From Ridgeia piscesae (taxonomy: Eukaryota > Annelida > Polychaeta > Sabellida > Siboglinidae), in NCBI GenBank assembly GCA_025642075.2, contig JAODUO010000961.1, positions 220,128 to 284,127 of the forward strand: a DNA stretch of 64,000 bases. Direction: 5' to 3'. The translations under genes were made by a program, and so were the position numbers. Shown one piece after another: positions 1 through 12,418 of the stretch; position 1 is the first letter of the stretch, and each line of letters starts with the position of its first letter. The notes under the pieces are model-generated. The model searched no databases and was not told the origin of the DNA. It saw only the letters and a list, made by a program, of their open reading frames with translations.

Positions 1-1379
1 TTGTGGGTATCGTCGGGAGACGAAAAGGCTATAGGAGTCAACCCAGACAGACAATCCGTAGTCGGAGTCCATAAGGCAGTTCGTCGTTGTCTACAACCTC
101 GTTCTGGCAGCTCCTGCGATGACGCTGGTGCCAAGTTGCAACCGCCCTGCTGTTCCATTGGATCTATCGGCGACGTAGGGAGGGGGGATGTGTTGCATGG
201 GCAACAGTAATATATAAGGGTCCTATCGCGGGTACTCAGGCGCGGTGGAATTCCACCGGTGGAAGGTCAACGGTCAAATGTCACGTAGTGAACCCAAGCG
301 GATAGTTGATGAACTGGTGGTGCCCCTAGCGGACAGGTCGTGAACCAGTACGATCAAAATTCATGCGTCTTATTTTATAAACTATGTTAAAAGGGTTATA
401 GGTCATGTAGTGCCCCCTAGCGGATAGGTGAAAGAAAATAGGTTAAAGAACAACTGGAGCCATCTGACGGATATGTCATGAACTAATAAACAATTTTGTA
501 TTGGCGGAAGACCTATGTGACCTACATACTGGACACCTACATACTGGACATGGTAGCGACCGTGAACTACACTTTTGTATTGCCGGAAGACATTGCGCAC
601 GCGCAATGACCTGAATCGGTTAGCCGTTACCAGAAGATGGGCAACATAGATTACACGTGCAATGGTCTGTGACCTTGTTAGTGTTTTGTAGAATAAAGGT
701 AAGTGCAAATACCATGTTTTACCTTCACCCGCTCCAGTTGTATTAGCCCCAGTTGTCATATAAGATAGATAGAAAATGATAACATTGCGCATGCGCTAAG
801 ATTAGTAGACAACCTACGTGAAGAACGTAATGAAAGTGGCCTTCGTGCAGAACGTGATGATGATAATTGACCTTAACGTTGACCTTTTTTTAAGTAGTTT
901 AAAAATAAGACACGTATTTTTGGGTATTAGTTCACGACATATTCATCAGATGGCTCCACTTGTTCGTTGACATAGTGTATAGTTCACCACATTTCCACCA
1001 GGGTGCACTACATGACTTTTGACCACACAGGGCTACTTATATTAGCGGTGCCCTTGCACGTCGCACAGTCGCAGACAGGAGGATCGACGGTCAATATCTC
1101 TTATGCCTTCACCTGACCGACCAGGTAACTAACCAAACTAGATATTTAGGTATGTTAGTCGCATACGTGGGAAAAAACCAAACTTTTCTCGGTAGAGATA
1201 CAAATTATAACATGGCGCAATGACCTAATGGGGTGATCGTTTTCCGGAAGACAGAACTTGTCGCTTTATTGAATCTATGTTTGTAGTTGACAACCTAACT
1301 ACCAGGAGAGCGGACATACGCATTGCGTTAAGCCCTGTTTGGTATAGTTTAAAAAAAGAACAGTGTGATCCTGAAACCC
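1..1379. other. No gene recognised; degenerate repeats
   Basis: Short words recur here: ccctagcgga at about 328 and 412, ccggaagac, gcgcaatgacct, and cattgcgcatgcgc-like strings. This suggests an old interspersed repeat or LINE 5' region. The open frame at 1-210 has no recognisable domain. Confidence 0.4.
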
Positions 1380-3850
1380 CGCCCACCGTCGGGAGTAACC
1401 CCTAACGCCTCGCTATTACGCTAATCGTGCGATGACTTATAACCGGTAACTGTTGCTGCCCGTGCTGTGTCGACGCCGCTGGCGAAAGTGGAGTGTCCTC
1501 TCACGGTTGTGGGTGTCGGTGTGTAGGTGAGTGACTGGGTGGTTTGGGGAATGTTGGACTTGTTACCGCTCGCCTCAAGCTGGGCAGCCCCCAGCCAGTA
1601 AGGTGCTGTCTCGCCACGGTCTGCCATCCTCAATGGGTGCATGGGGATTAGGAATCATCCGAACAGCAGATCGTTATCGTCGCACCAGGCAACAAAAAAG
1701 CACAACGAAAGAGACCAACTCTAAAACTGGGAAGTTGGAATGTCCGGACAATGATGATCGCCCTTTCTGAAAACCTTCAGGACATCAGTGATTCCAGGAA
1801 AACAGCTGTCATAAACAACGAACTCAAGAGACTCAACGTAGACATAGCCGCCCTTCAGGAAACATGGCTGGCTGACTCAGGCACACATTGAAGGAAAAGG
1901 ACTACACATTCTACTGGCAGGGGAAGGGCTCTGATGAACCCAGAGAGCATGGAGTAGGCTTCGCAGTAAGGAAAAACCAGCTAAATATGGTAGAACCAGG
2001 CTCTCAGCGACTCCTGAGTCACCGCCCCAGCGATCCTCCAGCGAGAACAACCTGCAGAGCCTCAGACCTGCCAGGAGCAAAGCTCAGCAGAGAACATCCA
2101 GACAGGTCGCCACAACAGGGAACATCAGGGGAATGCATGGTGTCATTAAGAAGACACTAGGACCAATCCAGAGCAAGGCAGCCCCCCTCAAATCATCCAC
2201 AGGGGAAAAAATCTGAGACTGGTCCAGCAGATGGAGAGTTGGGTGGAACACTATTCCAACCTTAGTCTATACAGAACATAATATCCCCCAGTGCTGGTAA
2301 GAACGAGCTGTACCGCAGGACATGAGTCCTGCCAAGATAATTATCATCTACAAGAACAAAGGCGAGAGAAATAACTGCAACAACTACAGAGGCATCTCTT
2401 GTCGGCAACATCTTTGTCGGCAACATCTTTGCTCGGGTCCTCTTGATCCGCCTGCAGAAGCTGGCAGAAGGTGTCTACCGAGCGCCACAATGCAGCATCC
2501 GAGCTGAAAGGTCAACGGTAGACATGGCCTTCTCCCTTCGCCATCTCCACGAGAAGTGCATATCATAGGAGATGCCTCTGTTCATCGCTTTCATTGACCT
2601 AACCAAAGCGTTTAAGGTACTACACAAGATCGGCTGTCCACTAAGACTACAGGGCATGGCATAATCCAGCCATATCAACATGAATGACATAGTGCAGTTT
2701 AACTGCAGCTCCTCAGGGCCATTCGACATCCGCAGTGGTGTTAAACAGGCTGCGTCCTCGCTCCCACAGTCTTTGGGATTTTCTTCACGCTGCTACTGAA
2801 ACGTGCCTTTGGCACCAAAATGCGTACTAGTTGAGACGGCACGCTGTTCAAACTCGCCCGCCTCAGAGCCAAAACCAAAGTACGGGAAGCTCTCGTCAGA
2901 GATATGTTGTTTGCTGATGACGCGGCAGTTAAGACCCACACCCAGCAGGAATTCCAGTCGCTGATGGACCGCTTCTCTCAGGCCTGCAAGGACTTCGGCC
3001 TGACCATCAGCCTGAAGAAGATAAATGTGCTGGTACAGAACTCGGATGCACCGCCAATCACATCCATCGACGACTACGAAATCGACGCCGTACAACACTT
3101 TACGTACCTCGGCTCCACTATCACCGACAACCAACCTGGACACAGAGACGGACAAGAGGATCGGAAAGGCAGTATGGCTGCGAGACATGGACAAGTTATG
3201 CACGACAGAAGAGAAGACTCAACACCTTCCACCTGAGAAGTATTCGCCGTATCATGAGCATACCCTAGAAAGTCGTGCTGGCCTTCCCAGTACGTATACT
3301 CTGCTCAGGCAGTGCAGACTACGCTGGCTAGATCATGTCCACCGCATGGCCGCATCCCAAAAGACATTCTGTATGGAGAGCTGGCATCAGGGAAGAGAAC
3401 CACTGGCCGTCCACGGCTGCAATACAAGGACGTCTGCATGAGAGACATGAAGGCGTTCGACATCGATGCAGGGTGGGCCTTGCAGCTGACCGCACGAGGT
3501 GGAGAAGTACCGTGAATCAACACCTCAAGACAGGGGAAGAGAAGCTGATGAACGCAGCAGAAGACAAGCGGATACGGGGAAAGGAGCGCATCAAGTGCAG
3601 TAGACCAGAGACCACACACAGATGCGACCTTTGTGGTAGAGTCTGCATCTCCCGCATCGCTCTCTTCAGCCACATGCATCGCTGCTCCAGCCGAGCAGTC
3701 AGTCAGAACAGTTAGGATGCTTCACCCATGGTCAGCCATGACCGAAGGAGCCTACTACTACCACTTACTACTACCACTACCACTACCACTACACTACCAC
3801 TACTACTACTACTACCACTACTACTACTAATGATAATAATAATAAACCTG
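1380..3850 (+). mobile_element. Decayed RTE-like LINE with (TAC)n tail
   Basis: Plus-strand fragments in order: RTADRYRRTRQQKST; an endonuclease part (NNELKRLNVDIAALQETWLA, DYTFYWQGKGSDEPREHGVG); a connecting part (IIIYKNKGERNNCNNYRG); a reverse-transcriptase part (FADDAAVKTHTQQEFQSLM, YLGSTITDN); and a C-terminal CDLCGRVCISRIALFSHMHRC zinc-finger-like motif near 3620-3690. Many deletions and frame changes make it inactive. The tail is a TAC/ACC trinucleotide repeat (3755-3830). The order matches a common invertebrate RTE-type element. The 5' edge is uncertain. Confidence 0.8.
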
Positions 3851-3990
3851 TTTGTAAGCTAAATATGCTGCAGTCTTCTACTACATTACTTGTCTTTGTT
3901 ATGTAACACAAGTGTAGATCCTAGAATGCATGTTCGTTTTAAATTTTCATCAAATTATCAATTGAATTGTAAGAAACAACGGGGTTCCAC

Positions 3991-4073
3991 AAATCCACGT
4001 TAGTCGCTAGAGGCGCTGATACGCAACTAGGGTCGAGTTGCGTATCAGCGCTTCTAGCGACTAACGTGGATTT
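3991..4073. repeat. Near-perfect 38-base hairpin
   Basis: Arms 3991-4028 and 4036-4073 are inverted copies (start aaatccacgttagtcgctag) with one mismatch and a 7-base loop. This is too symmetrical for chance and fits a foldback/MITE remnant. Confidence 0.85.
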
Positions 4074-4615
4074 GTTTGCATGTTTTGCGGAACGCTTGTT
4101 TAAATTATCCTCAATTAGCTGTTGAACTCGCATGACTCCGAAATCTCACACATAGCTAAATATAGTCTAACATGTCCGTCAATGTGAAAGCATAATATGT
4201 ACATTAGTGTACATTTACAGCCGAATGAGCCGATGAAACGTCGACTGGTGGCCCAGGTGTGCTAGAACGATTCCGGAACGGATGTTTGAAATCATCTACA
4301 ACTCGCCGTATGCTTCACACGAGAGTGCTACTTCACACCTAGTAAAGTATTGGTATCGTATAACATGTCCGTCATTATGAAAGCATAATGTCTACATTAA
4401 TGCACCGTTACATTAGAAATGGCGCGTTCTGTCGGATTAGTTATTGTGGTACATGTTATTATGATCAAAGTGTTTACACAATATGAACACACTATTGACC
4501 TGCCAACGTCATTACCTTCTGTAAAGTATCAAGTTGAACGTTGGGCGTTCCTTACATATAATGTTATTGTTGCTAGTTCAATACTCACTGTCCATATATC
4601 AGAAATATAAACACA

Positions 4616-4935
4616 CATGCACGCACGCACGCACATTCGCACACAGGCACGCACAAACACTAACACACACCCATATCCACATCCCCCACACCCTTACCCA
4701 CAACCACTCACCCACCCACACCCGCACACAAACACACACACAAGTAGAAGTAAGGGCTGATATGGCGTTATACAAATCACCAGTTTTCGGAGTAGAGTAC
4801 TGTCGTAGAACAGTATGTTTATATTGAAATTGACATGCCTACATACTACCTAAGAACTTCCCGTATGCATAACACAGTTCCGTATATTGCAAGTTTCATT
4901 TTAATCAAATAACACAACACAACATGTTCAATCAT

Positions 4936-4994
<59 letters not shown>
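4616..4994. repeat. CA-rich tract and (TA)n
   Basis: Degenerate CA/CACG/CCCACA repeats at 4616-4742 and a pure TA tract at 4938-4994, in the 3' flank of the gene. Otherwise 3851-5443 holds no recognised gene. Confidence 0.9.
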
Positions 4995-4995
<1 letters not shown>

Positions 4996-5443
4996 AGGAA
5001 CATGAACCATGTTTAATCTTATCCAAGTTCACCAAACAAGCTATCTGGAGGAATCTGCCATGGACAGAAGAATACGACGCCCCAGAAACACCTAGCAGAG
5101 AGTTATGAAAGCGAAAGAAAAGAGAGGGGACACATCAAATGAAACATTGAGACAAAGCGTCAAACCGACATAGGTGTAGGACAATGGTGGATGACATATG
5201 CTCCCAGCGAGTAAGCAGGCATACGTAGGTCAATATGACAGATGCATCATGAACGACGTAGTGTAATCAAACAAAATAAATAATAACACTGCTTAATGTA
5301 CAGTTCCGGTGGGATATTGTCCTGATACCTTGCGCAGGACCTTGTGTAGTAACAAATTGCACACACTAACGGACAATGGATCATTCAAAAATTTAAACAT
5401 TTCATGCTACTGACATGTCCATTTTGTATTTCTGATATTTGTC

Positions 5444-5676
5444 TTAGCACGGTTCGACAGTGAAGTGAAGAGAGTTATCTTCGTCAATCAGCTTATTTTT
5501 ATTATACATTTCTGGAGGTATGATATAACAATAGCGATCGAAATAGTCGATACCACCACACACGCTAGATACCATGCCGCACAAATCTTTGCACTCATTA
5601 AGATCCTGATTTCTTGCCATCAAGGTGCCGCCATAATGACGTTTGTTTTTCACTTCTTCTAATCTATAGAGGCAAC
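5444..5676 (-). CDS. Terminal exon, PAN/apple-like domain, with stop codon
   Basis: The exon begins after a tttctttgtag acceptor in phase 1 and ends with TAA at 5444-5446. Its 233 bases are 2 plus 77 codons. It encodes a cysteine-rich domain with the pattern CLYR, then NECKDLC, CGGIDYFDRYC, and a C-terminal VEPC. The ECKDLC core followed by CxGxDY...CY resembles PAN/apple domains, which mediate protein or carbohydrate binding in secreted proteins. The phase matches the end of EGF A at 10356, the next exon upstream. A minus-strand ATTAAA (plus 5022-5027) about 420 bases downstream could be the polyadenylation signal. Family assignment is by pattern only. Confidence 0.75.
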
Positions 5677-5879
5677 CTACAAAGAAATGCCATTAGCAAT
5701 AGTTCAGTTGAGACAGTTTATTACCAAGTAACATTATAAATAATTGTTTGAGTTTATATAATTGTCTGGCGATAACATTCATGCAATACAAACTGGCATA
5801 CACACTTTCAGGCCCCTCATCATGCCTACAGATATTACGAAACTATACGAGTGTAAATGTAGTAGCCCATTGTCGTTGA

Positions 5880-6072
5880 CCGGCGGCGGCAGGGAGCGGC
5901 AACAGAAAACGGCGACGGCAGCGGCAGCATGCAAGCGAGGGCGGCGGCACAAGCGGCGCGGCGGCAACAAGGCAGGCAGCGCAAGCGGCAACGGCGTGCA
6001 GGCTGAGCGGTACGGCGGCGGCAGGCGCGCGTCAGCGCGGCGGCGCGGCAATCGGCGCAAGTGGAAGCAGTA
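5880..6072. repeat. GC-rich degenerate GGC/GCA repeat island
   Basis: About 190 bases of ggcggcagcggcaacggc-like text lie in otherwise AT-rich intron DNA, just 5' of the PAN-like exon. It is open on the plus strand as an Arg/Ala/Gly-rich frame, probably an artefact of composition. Confidence 0.75.
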
Positions 6073-6329
6073 ATTGTAAAAACATTTTAGTAATCATGAT
6101 AACTAACGTGTAGTTTCAGTGACGCTGTAATAGATTTGCCATCAAAAATCTAACTTTCAACAAAGTTACAACTTTATAAATGTGTAAATGGATAAGAACA
6201 TATTTCATGGAACCGTATTATGACAAATTTGTATTTTGTTTATTAAGTGTTTTCTGGTCTGCTATTAATCCTTGTCTTTCAGCGTCTAGTATGATTGTCG
6301 TATGACAATTTGGTCAGCAAAATTGACAG

Positions 6330-6870
6330 TAATATTTATACTTAAAAGTACACATTATAGGCCTCTTTCTGTACACACAACCATATTAAAATTACTACAG
6401 AAAATTAGCATTACCCAGTTATCTTCCTACTATAATAAAACTAATATTTTGTTCGATAACCGATATGGTTTTACTGTACTGCACTGAATATGCTGTGCTT
6501 GAATTAGTAGACATAATTATAAATCATATGGACACAATTAAGTGCCAATTAATACATTTCTTAACTTATCAATGGTCTTTGATACCATTGATCATAATAT
6601 TTTATTACATAAATTAAGGTTCTATGGCCTCGACGACTCGCCTTTTCTTTTATTTGATAGTTACATAAACAACCAACGACAGTATGTTGAAATTTATGAA
6701 ATGCAATCAGACCTTCAAATTAAAATTCCACAGGGATACATTTAAGGACTGTTATTGTTTATTATTTATATTAATGGTTACCCGTAACTCAGTAACATTT
6801 GCTTATTTATCATGTACGCAGATGATACAACAAAGGATTCTGTAGCTTCACATAGATAAAAACACACACC
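6330..6870 (+). mobile_element. LINE reverse-transcriptase fragment
   Basis: Plus-strand text reads HYRPLSVHTTILKLLQKI, NILFDNRYGF, INTFLNLSMVFDTIDHNILLHKL and a YADDTT box near 6820. This is the RT fingers/palm of a Jockey/CR1-type LINE with frame breaks. The fragment at 8990-9290 appears to continue the same element after about 2.1 kb of other sequence. Confidence 0.75.
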
Positions 6871-7829
6871 ATTATTATGCCACAACCAAACGTCATGTTT
6901 TAATAATATTATATGTTTTAATAATATTATCGTCATAAACGGTATATTGTGTAGTCAATGGCCTGAAGTAAACATGGAATACTAATATGACACTCAAAGC
7001 TCATTAATAAAATTCAGTTGTAAGTCATAGCATATACAGGATGTTTGAAAAAGCTTGCCTTGATTTGATTTACAAAGTCAAAATATGCCATTTCTTTAGA
7101 TTTAGATCTACCTGGTACATGTAATAGTCAAGAATGTATACAACAAATGACACATCTAACAACATTAATATACTGCCATCATTGCGTTTGCTTTTAATCT
7201 TGGATAGACAATCTAAGATTCCTAACAAGAACACGTTGTTGCAACTGGTTTCAGTCAGAGCGTGTGGCATCAATGCTGGACTGGGTCAGCCTCTGGTTGT
7301 TAAAGGCATTGAACAGTCCATCCTTCCGACGAACTTAGCTGTGTGAGCTGCTTCTTCTGCAACATGTATTGAACACAAATATTAATTCAATTCAATATTA
7401 TTTATTCAAATAACATTCAACAAACATTACAATTTAAGACCATGTCAACATGTTGTACATATTATGTTGTTTGAAGGGAATACACAACAATGTGAAAACT
7501 TGTATTAGTATGTATCCCCAAACACAATTATTGTGGTCACAACCATAATAATAAATCATTAGATATATAAATATTGCACACATCCTAAATGCTTAAATGA
7601 ATACGAAAGAAAAAAACAATATAAACATAATTAGTTATACACGAATATTAATCCTGCCATATAAATAATAATATATCCTGTTATATAACAAAACGTTATT
7701 GACTTCATGCAGAAATTACATTATATTTCAACTCTATTAGTATATAGCTATGCCGCGAGTCGAAATGATAACGCGGTGGTGGTAATAATTACAAGATTTA
7801 GCCAAGTTTAAACCACATTGCCATACGAG

Positions 7830-7945
7830 AGTGAATTCCACATAGCAAGTGGTCAAGGAAGCCTTTGGCATATTGAGAATCCAACCAATATTATCTACGT
7901 ATATTCCGCCCTTCGTAGTTATTTGTAGATGTTTTTAAACATGGC
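7830..7945 (-). mobile_element. CR1-like LINE 3' end remnant
   Basis: A diverged match to the 3' terminus of the 59.4-62.2 kb LINE, same orientation: ggtcaaggaagcctttggc and the text up to gatgtttttaaacat. Confidence 0.6.
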
Positions 7946-8398
7946 ACACTCCCCATGGCATAGGCATAGGGTCCATTACGCAACGGGGGCCAGTGAGTAT
8001 TTCGTGTAATATAAGTAGTTTTTGAAAATGTATGTTCACAAACCTCATTTTATATCTTTGTCAATCAGATTGTTTGTGTAGATGCCAAATGAACCTGTTT
8101 AACGATATCCTTAAGTGTTCGACTCGCGAGCATATTCGACTGGCGTTTCATTGACTATACGGTTGGCCATTGTTCTCATGTTTTCACAGGGGAAAGTGTC
8201 GATTACTTTATTTTGACATACACATTTCTTTAATAGATCCAATATTTACCTTCTCTCTCTAACCGGGAAGCGGTGGAAAACCATTTCCGGACATTTTGTG
8301 CGACTGTTGTTGCAGTTGGGCGCAGCACAACATTGGCCATTCACATCCAACGTCGAGCAGACGCCATCGTCTGTAACACGCTTAAAACTAGATGGCGC

Positions 8399-8867
8399 TG
8401 TAGCGCTTAAATTTTTCCGGCGTTAGAAGTTACGATTGATGTTTCTGCGCATGCGCGATATATGTAAAATCATCAATATGCAGCGAAAATACAAAGCATT
8501 TATGGTATAAATATTACGGGTTGTTCGTAAGGATGTATATAACCTCTCAGCAAAGTTATTTGTCGCAAATTAACACGTGGCAAACAAGTTTTGAGGCATA
8601 TTTTGATAGCAAGCGTAAATCACGCGACTCTATTGCGCCATAATCCGTGACAGTGATTTATAAAAAATGTAATATTTTATTGCATTGAACGACATTTTAA
8701 GAAACTCTTCACAGTAATCATCACAGGAAAGTTAACGAATAGCTCGTGGCAGTTGTACCGAAAATGCGTTGTTGTTTCGCTGGACAATGATGATTTTACA
8801 TTTATTGCGCATGCGCAGAAACATCAACCGGAACGTTTTTAACGACCTGAAAAATGTAAGCGCGACA
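8399..8867. mobile_element. TIR element (Ginger-like MITE), copy 1
   Basis: 469 bases with inverted ends: TGTAGCGCTTAAATTTTTCC at one end and, inverted at the other, TGTCGCGCTTACATTTTTC. It is flanked by GCGC on both sides (8395-8398 and 8868-8871). Inverted similarity extends past gcgcatgcgc into about 120 bases. There is no ORF. It is the same family as 24313-24758. Confidence 0.75.
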
Positions 8868-8989
8868 GCGCTAATGGTTGTGGCGTCAAACGTTATCGCG
8901 AGGAGTTGCGTATCTTTGTGAAGCTATACGATCCTTGCTACAACTCTCTCCATTGCATTATTGCAATTCTGGGACAGCACACAACATAA

Positions 8990-9290
8990 CAAATTATAAC
9001 ATCCTTAATAAATGAGGAACTCGTTAAAGCTATGGAATGGTTAAACATAAATAGAATGTCAACAAACAACGACAAATCTAAATATATGGTGTTTCATGCA
9101 CCTACGAAAGAGACGGAAACTCGTACTTTTAATATAGATAATATTAATATTGAAAAAGGGGATGAATTTAATATCCCAGGTTTAACTCTGGATATAAATC
9201 TTACATGGAAAATAGCAGAAAACACGTCAAGTTGTAAACAAATGTATTTTATTAAAGAAATTAAAGCATGTACCCGGTACTACCGCTAAC
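8990..9290 (+). mobile_element. LINE RT fragment, thumb region
   Basis: Open text ELVKAMEWLNINRMS, NDKSKYMVFHAP and PGLTLDINLTWK matches the region after the YADD box in Jockey-type LINEs. It is likely the continuation of the 6330-6870 fragment. Confidence 0.7.
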
Positions 9291-9399
9291 AATAATGACC
9301 CTTTTATAAAATTTTCTAATCCTATTATTGCATTACGGTTTGACGACACAAAGGTAGTCGATTAACTGATAATTCATAAAAGGCAGTTCGAATAATAAC

Positions 9400-9401
<2 letters not shown>

Positions 9402-9462
<61 letters not shown>

Positions 9463-9482
9463 CATATATATATATATATATA
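9402..9482. repeat. (CA)n and (TA)n microsatellite
   Basis: CA repeat at about 9402-9461 followed by TA at 9463-9482. Another TA-rich tract lies at 9978-10020. Confidence 0.95.
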
Positions 9483-9977
9483 TTAAATTAACATGCTTTC
9501 ATCACAACGGACTACAATACCTTTTGTGTGGACTCTAATATTCCAGTGAAAATGGTGACTGTTTTCAATTCGAACATATAAGATTAATAAATGTCCTGAT
9601 CCACACGACATTCGAGACCGCTTACTTAAAGAATATGTAGGTGTGTTATGTCCCGCATTCCAGCCACTGTCTCAACAGTCATTAGATATAGGTGTCCTTC
9701 CTTCTATCTGAAAACTTCTATAGTGATATCCCCAAAATGCCATCCCCGTCAGAGCTAGGCCATTTCAGACTTGAAAACCGTGACTGTTTATCCTAACGCA
9801 AAGCTTTGGAACAGGGCTGATGTAAAAACACACTTAAGAAAAACAACTAGCATATCACCATAATGAAATACAAACAATGAAAAACGCACTGAGACAGCTA
9901 TAGACAGAAATCTCCGAGGCTAAGCAAAGCTGCCGTGAAAAGGTTGAAAACGAGTATATTTATATGCATGTGCACAT

Positions 9978-10019
<42 letters not shown>

Positions 10020-10355
10020 TGCATATATTATAATACGAGTTTTGAAGGCAAATATTCTACAGCATTTCAAGTCTGTTTTCGGACAAAAAATGCATTTTGC
10101 CCTGTGAGTAATAGGTATTATAACCTTAGCAGTTTATTAAAGTACTTATACACATTGAAAACATAGGCATGTGTGTCTGTGCGTATGTGTGTACTCGCGC
10201 AAGAGCGTGCATGCAAACGCATATATGAGGAATATGTTAATGTTATTCTCGCAAACTTAAGACTACACCGCAATGGGTGTCGGCCTGACTAACACAACTG
10301 TTGCAATATTTTCATCATGTCACATTATGTTTCATCAACGCTGCCTTGTACTCAC

Positions 10356-10496
10356 TTTCGCAGTTTCTGCCGAAATAGCCTCCCGGACAGTGACATTGTG
10401 TGGTGGGGATATAATGTGCAGTTTGGTTATAATTCGGATATACACTGCACGAGCCTCCATTCATGCACGGATTGCTATTGCAAATTGTTCTGTCAA
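10356..10496 (-). CDS. EGF-like exon A, unit 1
   Basis: This 141-base phase 1-1 exon has acceptor cttcttgtacag and donor GTGAGT. It encodes a six-cysteine EGF-like domain with CNSNPCMNGGSC, a long loop between the third and fourth cysteines, then CHC and GRNCE. There is no calcium-binding D-x-D/N-E signature. It is the last module before the PAN-like terminal exon. Copies are at 21483-21623 and, frameshifted, at 32026-32167. Confidence 0.88.
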
Positions 10497-11369
10497 CTGT
10501 ACAAGAAGTAGAAGAGCATGTAGGGGACTATCACAACGTGGCATTATTTAAGGGTAACGCACATTTAACAGTAAACATGTACATTTTTTGTTTTAGTTCA
10601 TGAAATAATTTCAAGTGTAGATGCTTGAACGTCCAAAACCTCGAAAGATTCAACAACCGGGGCTGTTTCGAAACAGTTACAACTTTACGAATCTCTATGC
10701 GCACAGCCGACCAGAACGTGTGTGACTAATTAATGTAAGCAAACTAAAACTTGTCAATTCATGTTTTTCTTTAACTAGATTTTTCTGTATACATTTTATG
10801 TGGAATATGTGTGATAGCCGTACACTAAGTTGAATAAACATAACTATTGTTTTTTGTTTTTATGCTGATTTAGTGTGGATGACGAATTACACTGTACTAA
10901 GCAAAAACCTATTGTAGTTGAAGTATGACAGTGATATCAGATGTCAACTACCACATATGAGAATGCGTAACAATGAATAATTACATGTTTCGGTTATTTA
11001 TTTTAAGCTAGATGAATACCACATATTACAAATATAAAAACACTTTCTTAAACAAAATATAAATAAATCATATATTGGTTACATTAAATAGTCAAGGACG
11101 TTCTGATTGATTATAGGACAATATATTCATAAAACTAAAACATTTGAAGGACACACATATAATGGGACACTAATTAAAGGTTTGCTTTTGAACATTAATT
11201 TCTGCAATTAGTACAATTACCAAAAATATGCAGCCTGTTATAAAGATGCAACACCTACTATAAATGAACTCGCATAATAATGCTGTGCTTATGCTGCCGA
11301 AAGCGTACACACACTGACTTAGACAACAACTGAGATTGGATTCTAAAAGGGTTTCCATGAAATACGTAC

Positions 11370-11474
11370 ATTGACAACGACGCCCGACTATTCCATGGGG
11401 ACACTCACAATAGTAATCCGAAGCATAGGCAGAACACGTTCCGCCATTTGCACACGGAGAATTTTGGCATGGGT
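11370..11474 (-). CDS. EGF-like exon B, unit 1
   Basis: This 105-base phase 1-1 exon has donor GTACGT and an acceptor after catgctgcaag. It encodes a compact EGF-like domain with CQNSPCANGGTC, YYCEC and GRRCQ. All six cysteines are present. The same exon length is kept in units 2 and 3. The intron on its 5' side carries a LINE 3' fragment found only in this unit. Confidence 0.9.
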
Positions 11475-11591
11475 CTTGCAGCATGAAACACATACAAATG
11501 TTGTGACTTCATATGTACGCACGAGAGACAAAACACATAATAACTATAACTGTACATGACTATGCAAACGTGCGCCTATCCGCGTAGCGAT

Positions 11592-12005
11592 TTCAAGATT
11601 TAACAAGACTGCTACCTAGAGAATCAACTCTTGATAGCAGGTGGACAAGGAAGCCCTTTGGCTTATTAGAGTCCAACCTATCTATCTAAATGTACCCCGA
11701 CCTTCTTAGGTATATGTCGATTTTATTTTTAAACATATTAACACTACTAGCACCTACACAATCAGCAGATACTATGTTCCATTCATTTACTGTTCTTTGT
11801 GAAAATGACATTTTTCTAATATCTACTCTACACTGCTTCTTTGCTAATGTATTTCCATGTCCTCTAGTCCTTCTCTCTTCCTTAACCGAGAAAAAATAAT
11901 TCTGTCAATATTTTCATACCCATTCAATATTTTAAACACTGCTATCTGATCTCCTATCAGTCTCCTGGTTTCTAGTGTTGTTAATCCACATTCTTTCATA
12001 CATAT
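11592..12005 (-). mobile_element. Truncated CR1-like LINE 3' fragment in unit 1
   Basis: The stretch matches the 3' end of the larger LINE at 59432-62163 in the same orientation, including the C-terminal reverse-transcriptase ORF region and the tail near the motif ggtggacaaggaagcc. Units 2 and 3 lack it: in unit 2 the sequence runs straight from gcgatttca to taaatataaaacctgttca. The insertion is therefore younger than the unit duplication. The strong 5' truncation is typical of LINE insertion. Confidence 0.8.
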
Positions 12006-12196
12006 AAATGCCTGTTCAAGTGTGGTGTGTTAAGGCGTGCGCTTATATGTGACGAACGTGTACGTGCGTTCGTGCGTGTGTGCGTGCGTGCGTGCGTGCG
12101 TGCGTGCGAGTGTGTTTAAGTGTGACTTTGTGAACGTTTCTAAATGCGCGCAAAAACATTCTAGATTGTACATTAAAGGCATAGTTTGCAGCATAC

Positions 12197-12418
12197 CATC
12201 ACAGTCGAAGCAGTCAGGCGATTTATAACGGCACTGCCTCTCTGTTGGGTCGAAGCCCCAATGTGGCTTGTCTATACAGGATTTTATTTCCGCGTGTTCA
12301 TCATGACATACTATGTATTTTCGACATGTTTCACAGAAAGGGTATACCCCATCCATCTTGTATTTGCAGTCGTCCAGGCAGTATTCCCGGTGAAGGGGAC
12401 GACACATGTACAAACGAT
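12197..12418 (-). CDS. Chitin-binding type 2 (CBM14) exon C, unit 1
   Basis: This 222-base phase 1-1 exon has acceptor ggtctgtttcag and donor GTATGC. The core has the six-cysteine spacing of CBM14/peritrophin-A: C-x13-C-x5-C-x9-C-x14-C-x6-C. It includes DGVYP, CRKYIVC, an aromatic W before GFD, and RQCRYKSPDC. Extra cysteines lie on both sides (YMCR, DDC, and CFDC at the end). CBM14 domains bind chitin in peritrophic matrix, cuticle and shell-matrix proteins. That function here is inferred from the family. Confidence 0.86.

Noticed and set aside
10273..10551. Plus-strand ORF of 92 codons
   Set aside because: Antisense to EGF exon A of unit 1, which has splice sites and six cysteines on the minus strand. 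The same holds for plus ORFs at 11371, 12186, 12245, 15646, 21454, 25265, 25575 and 47017-48021.
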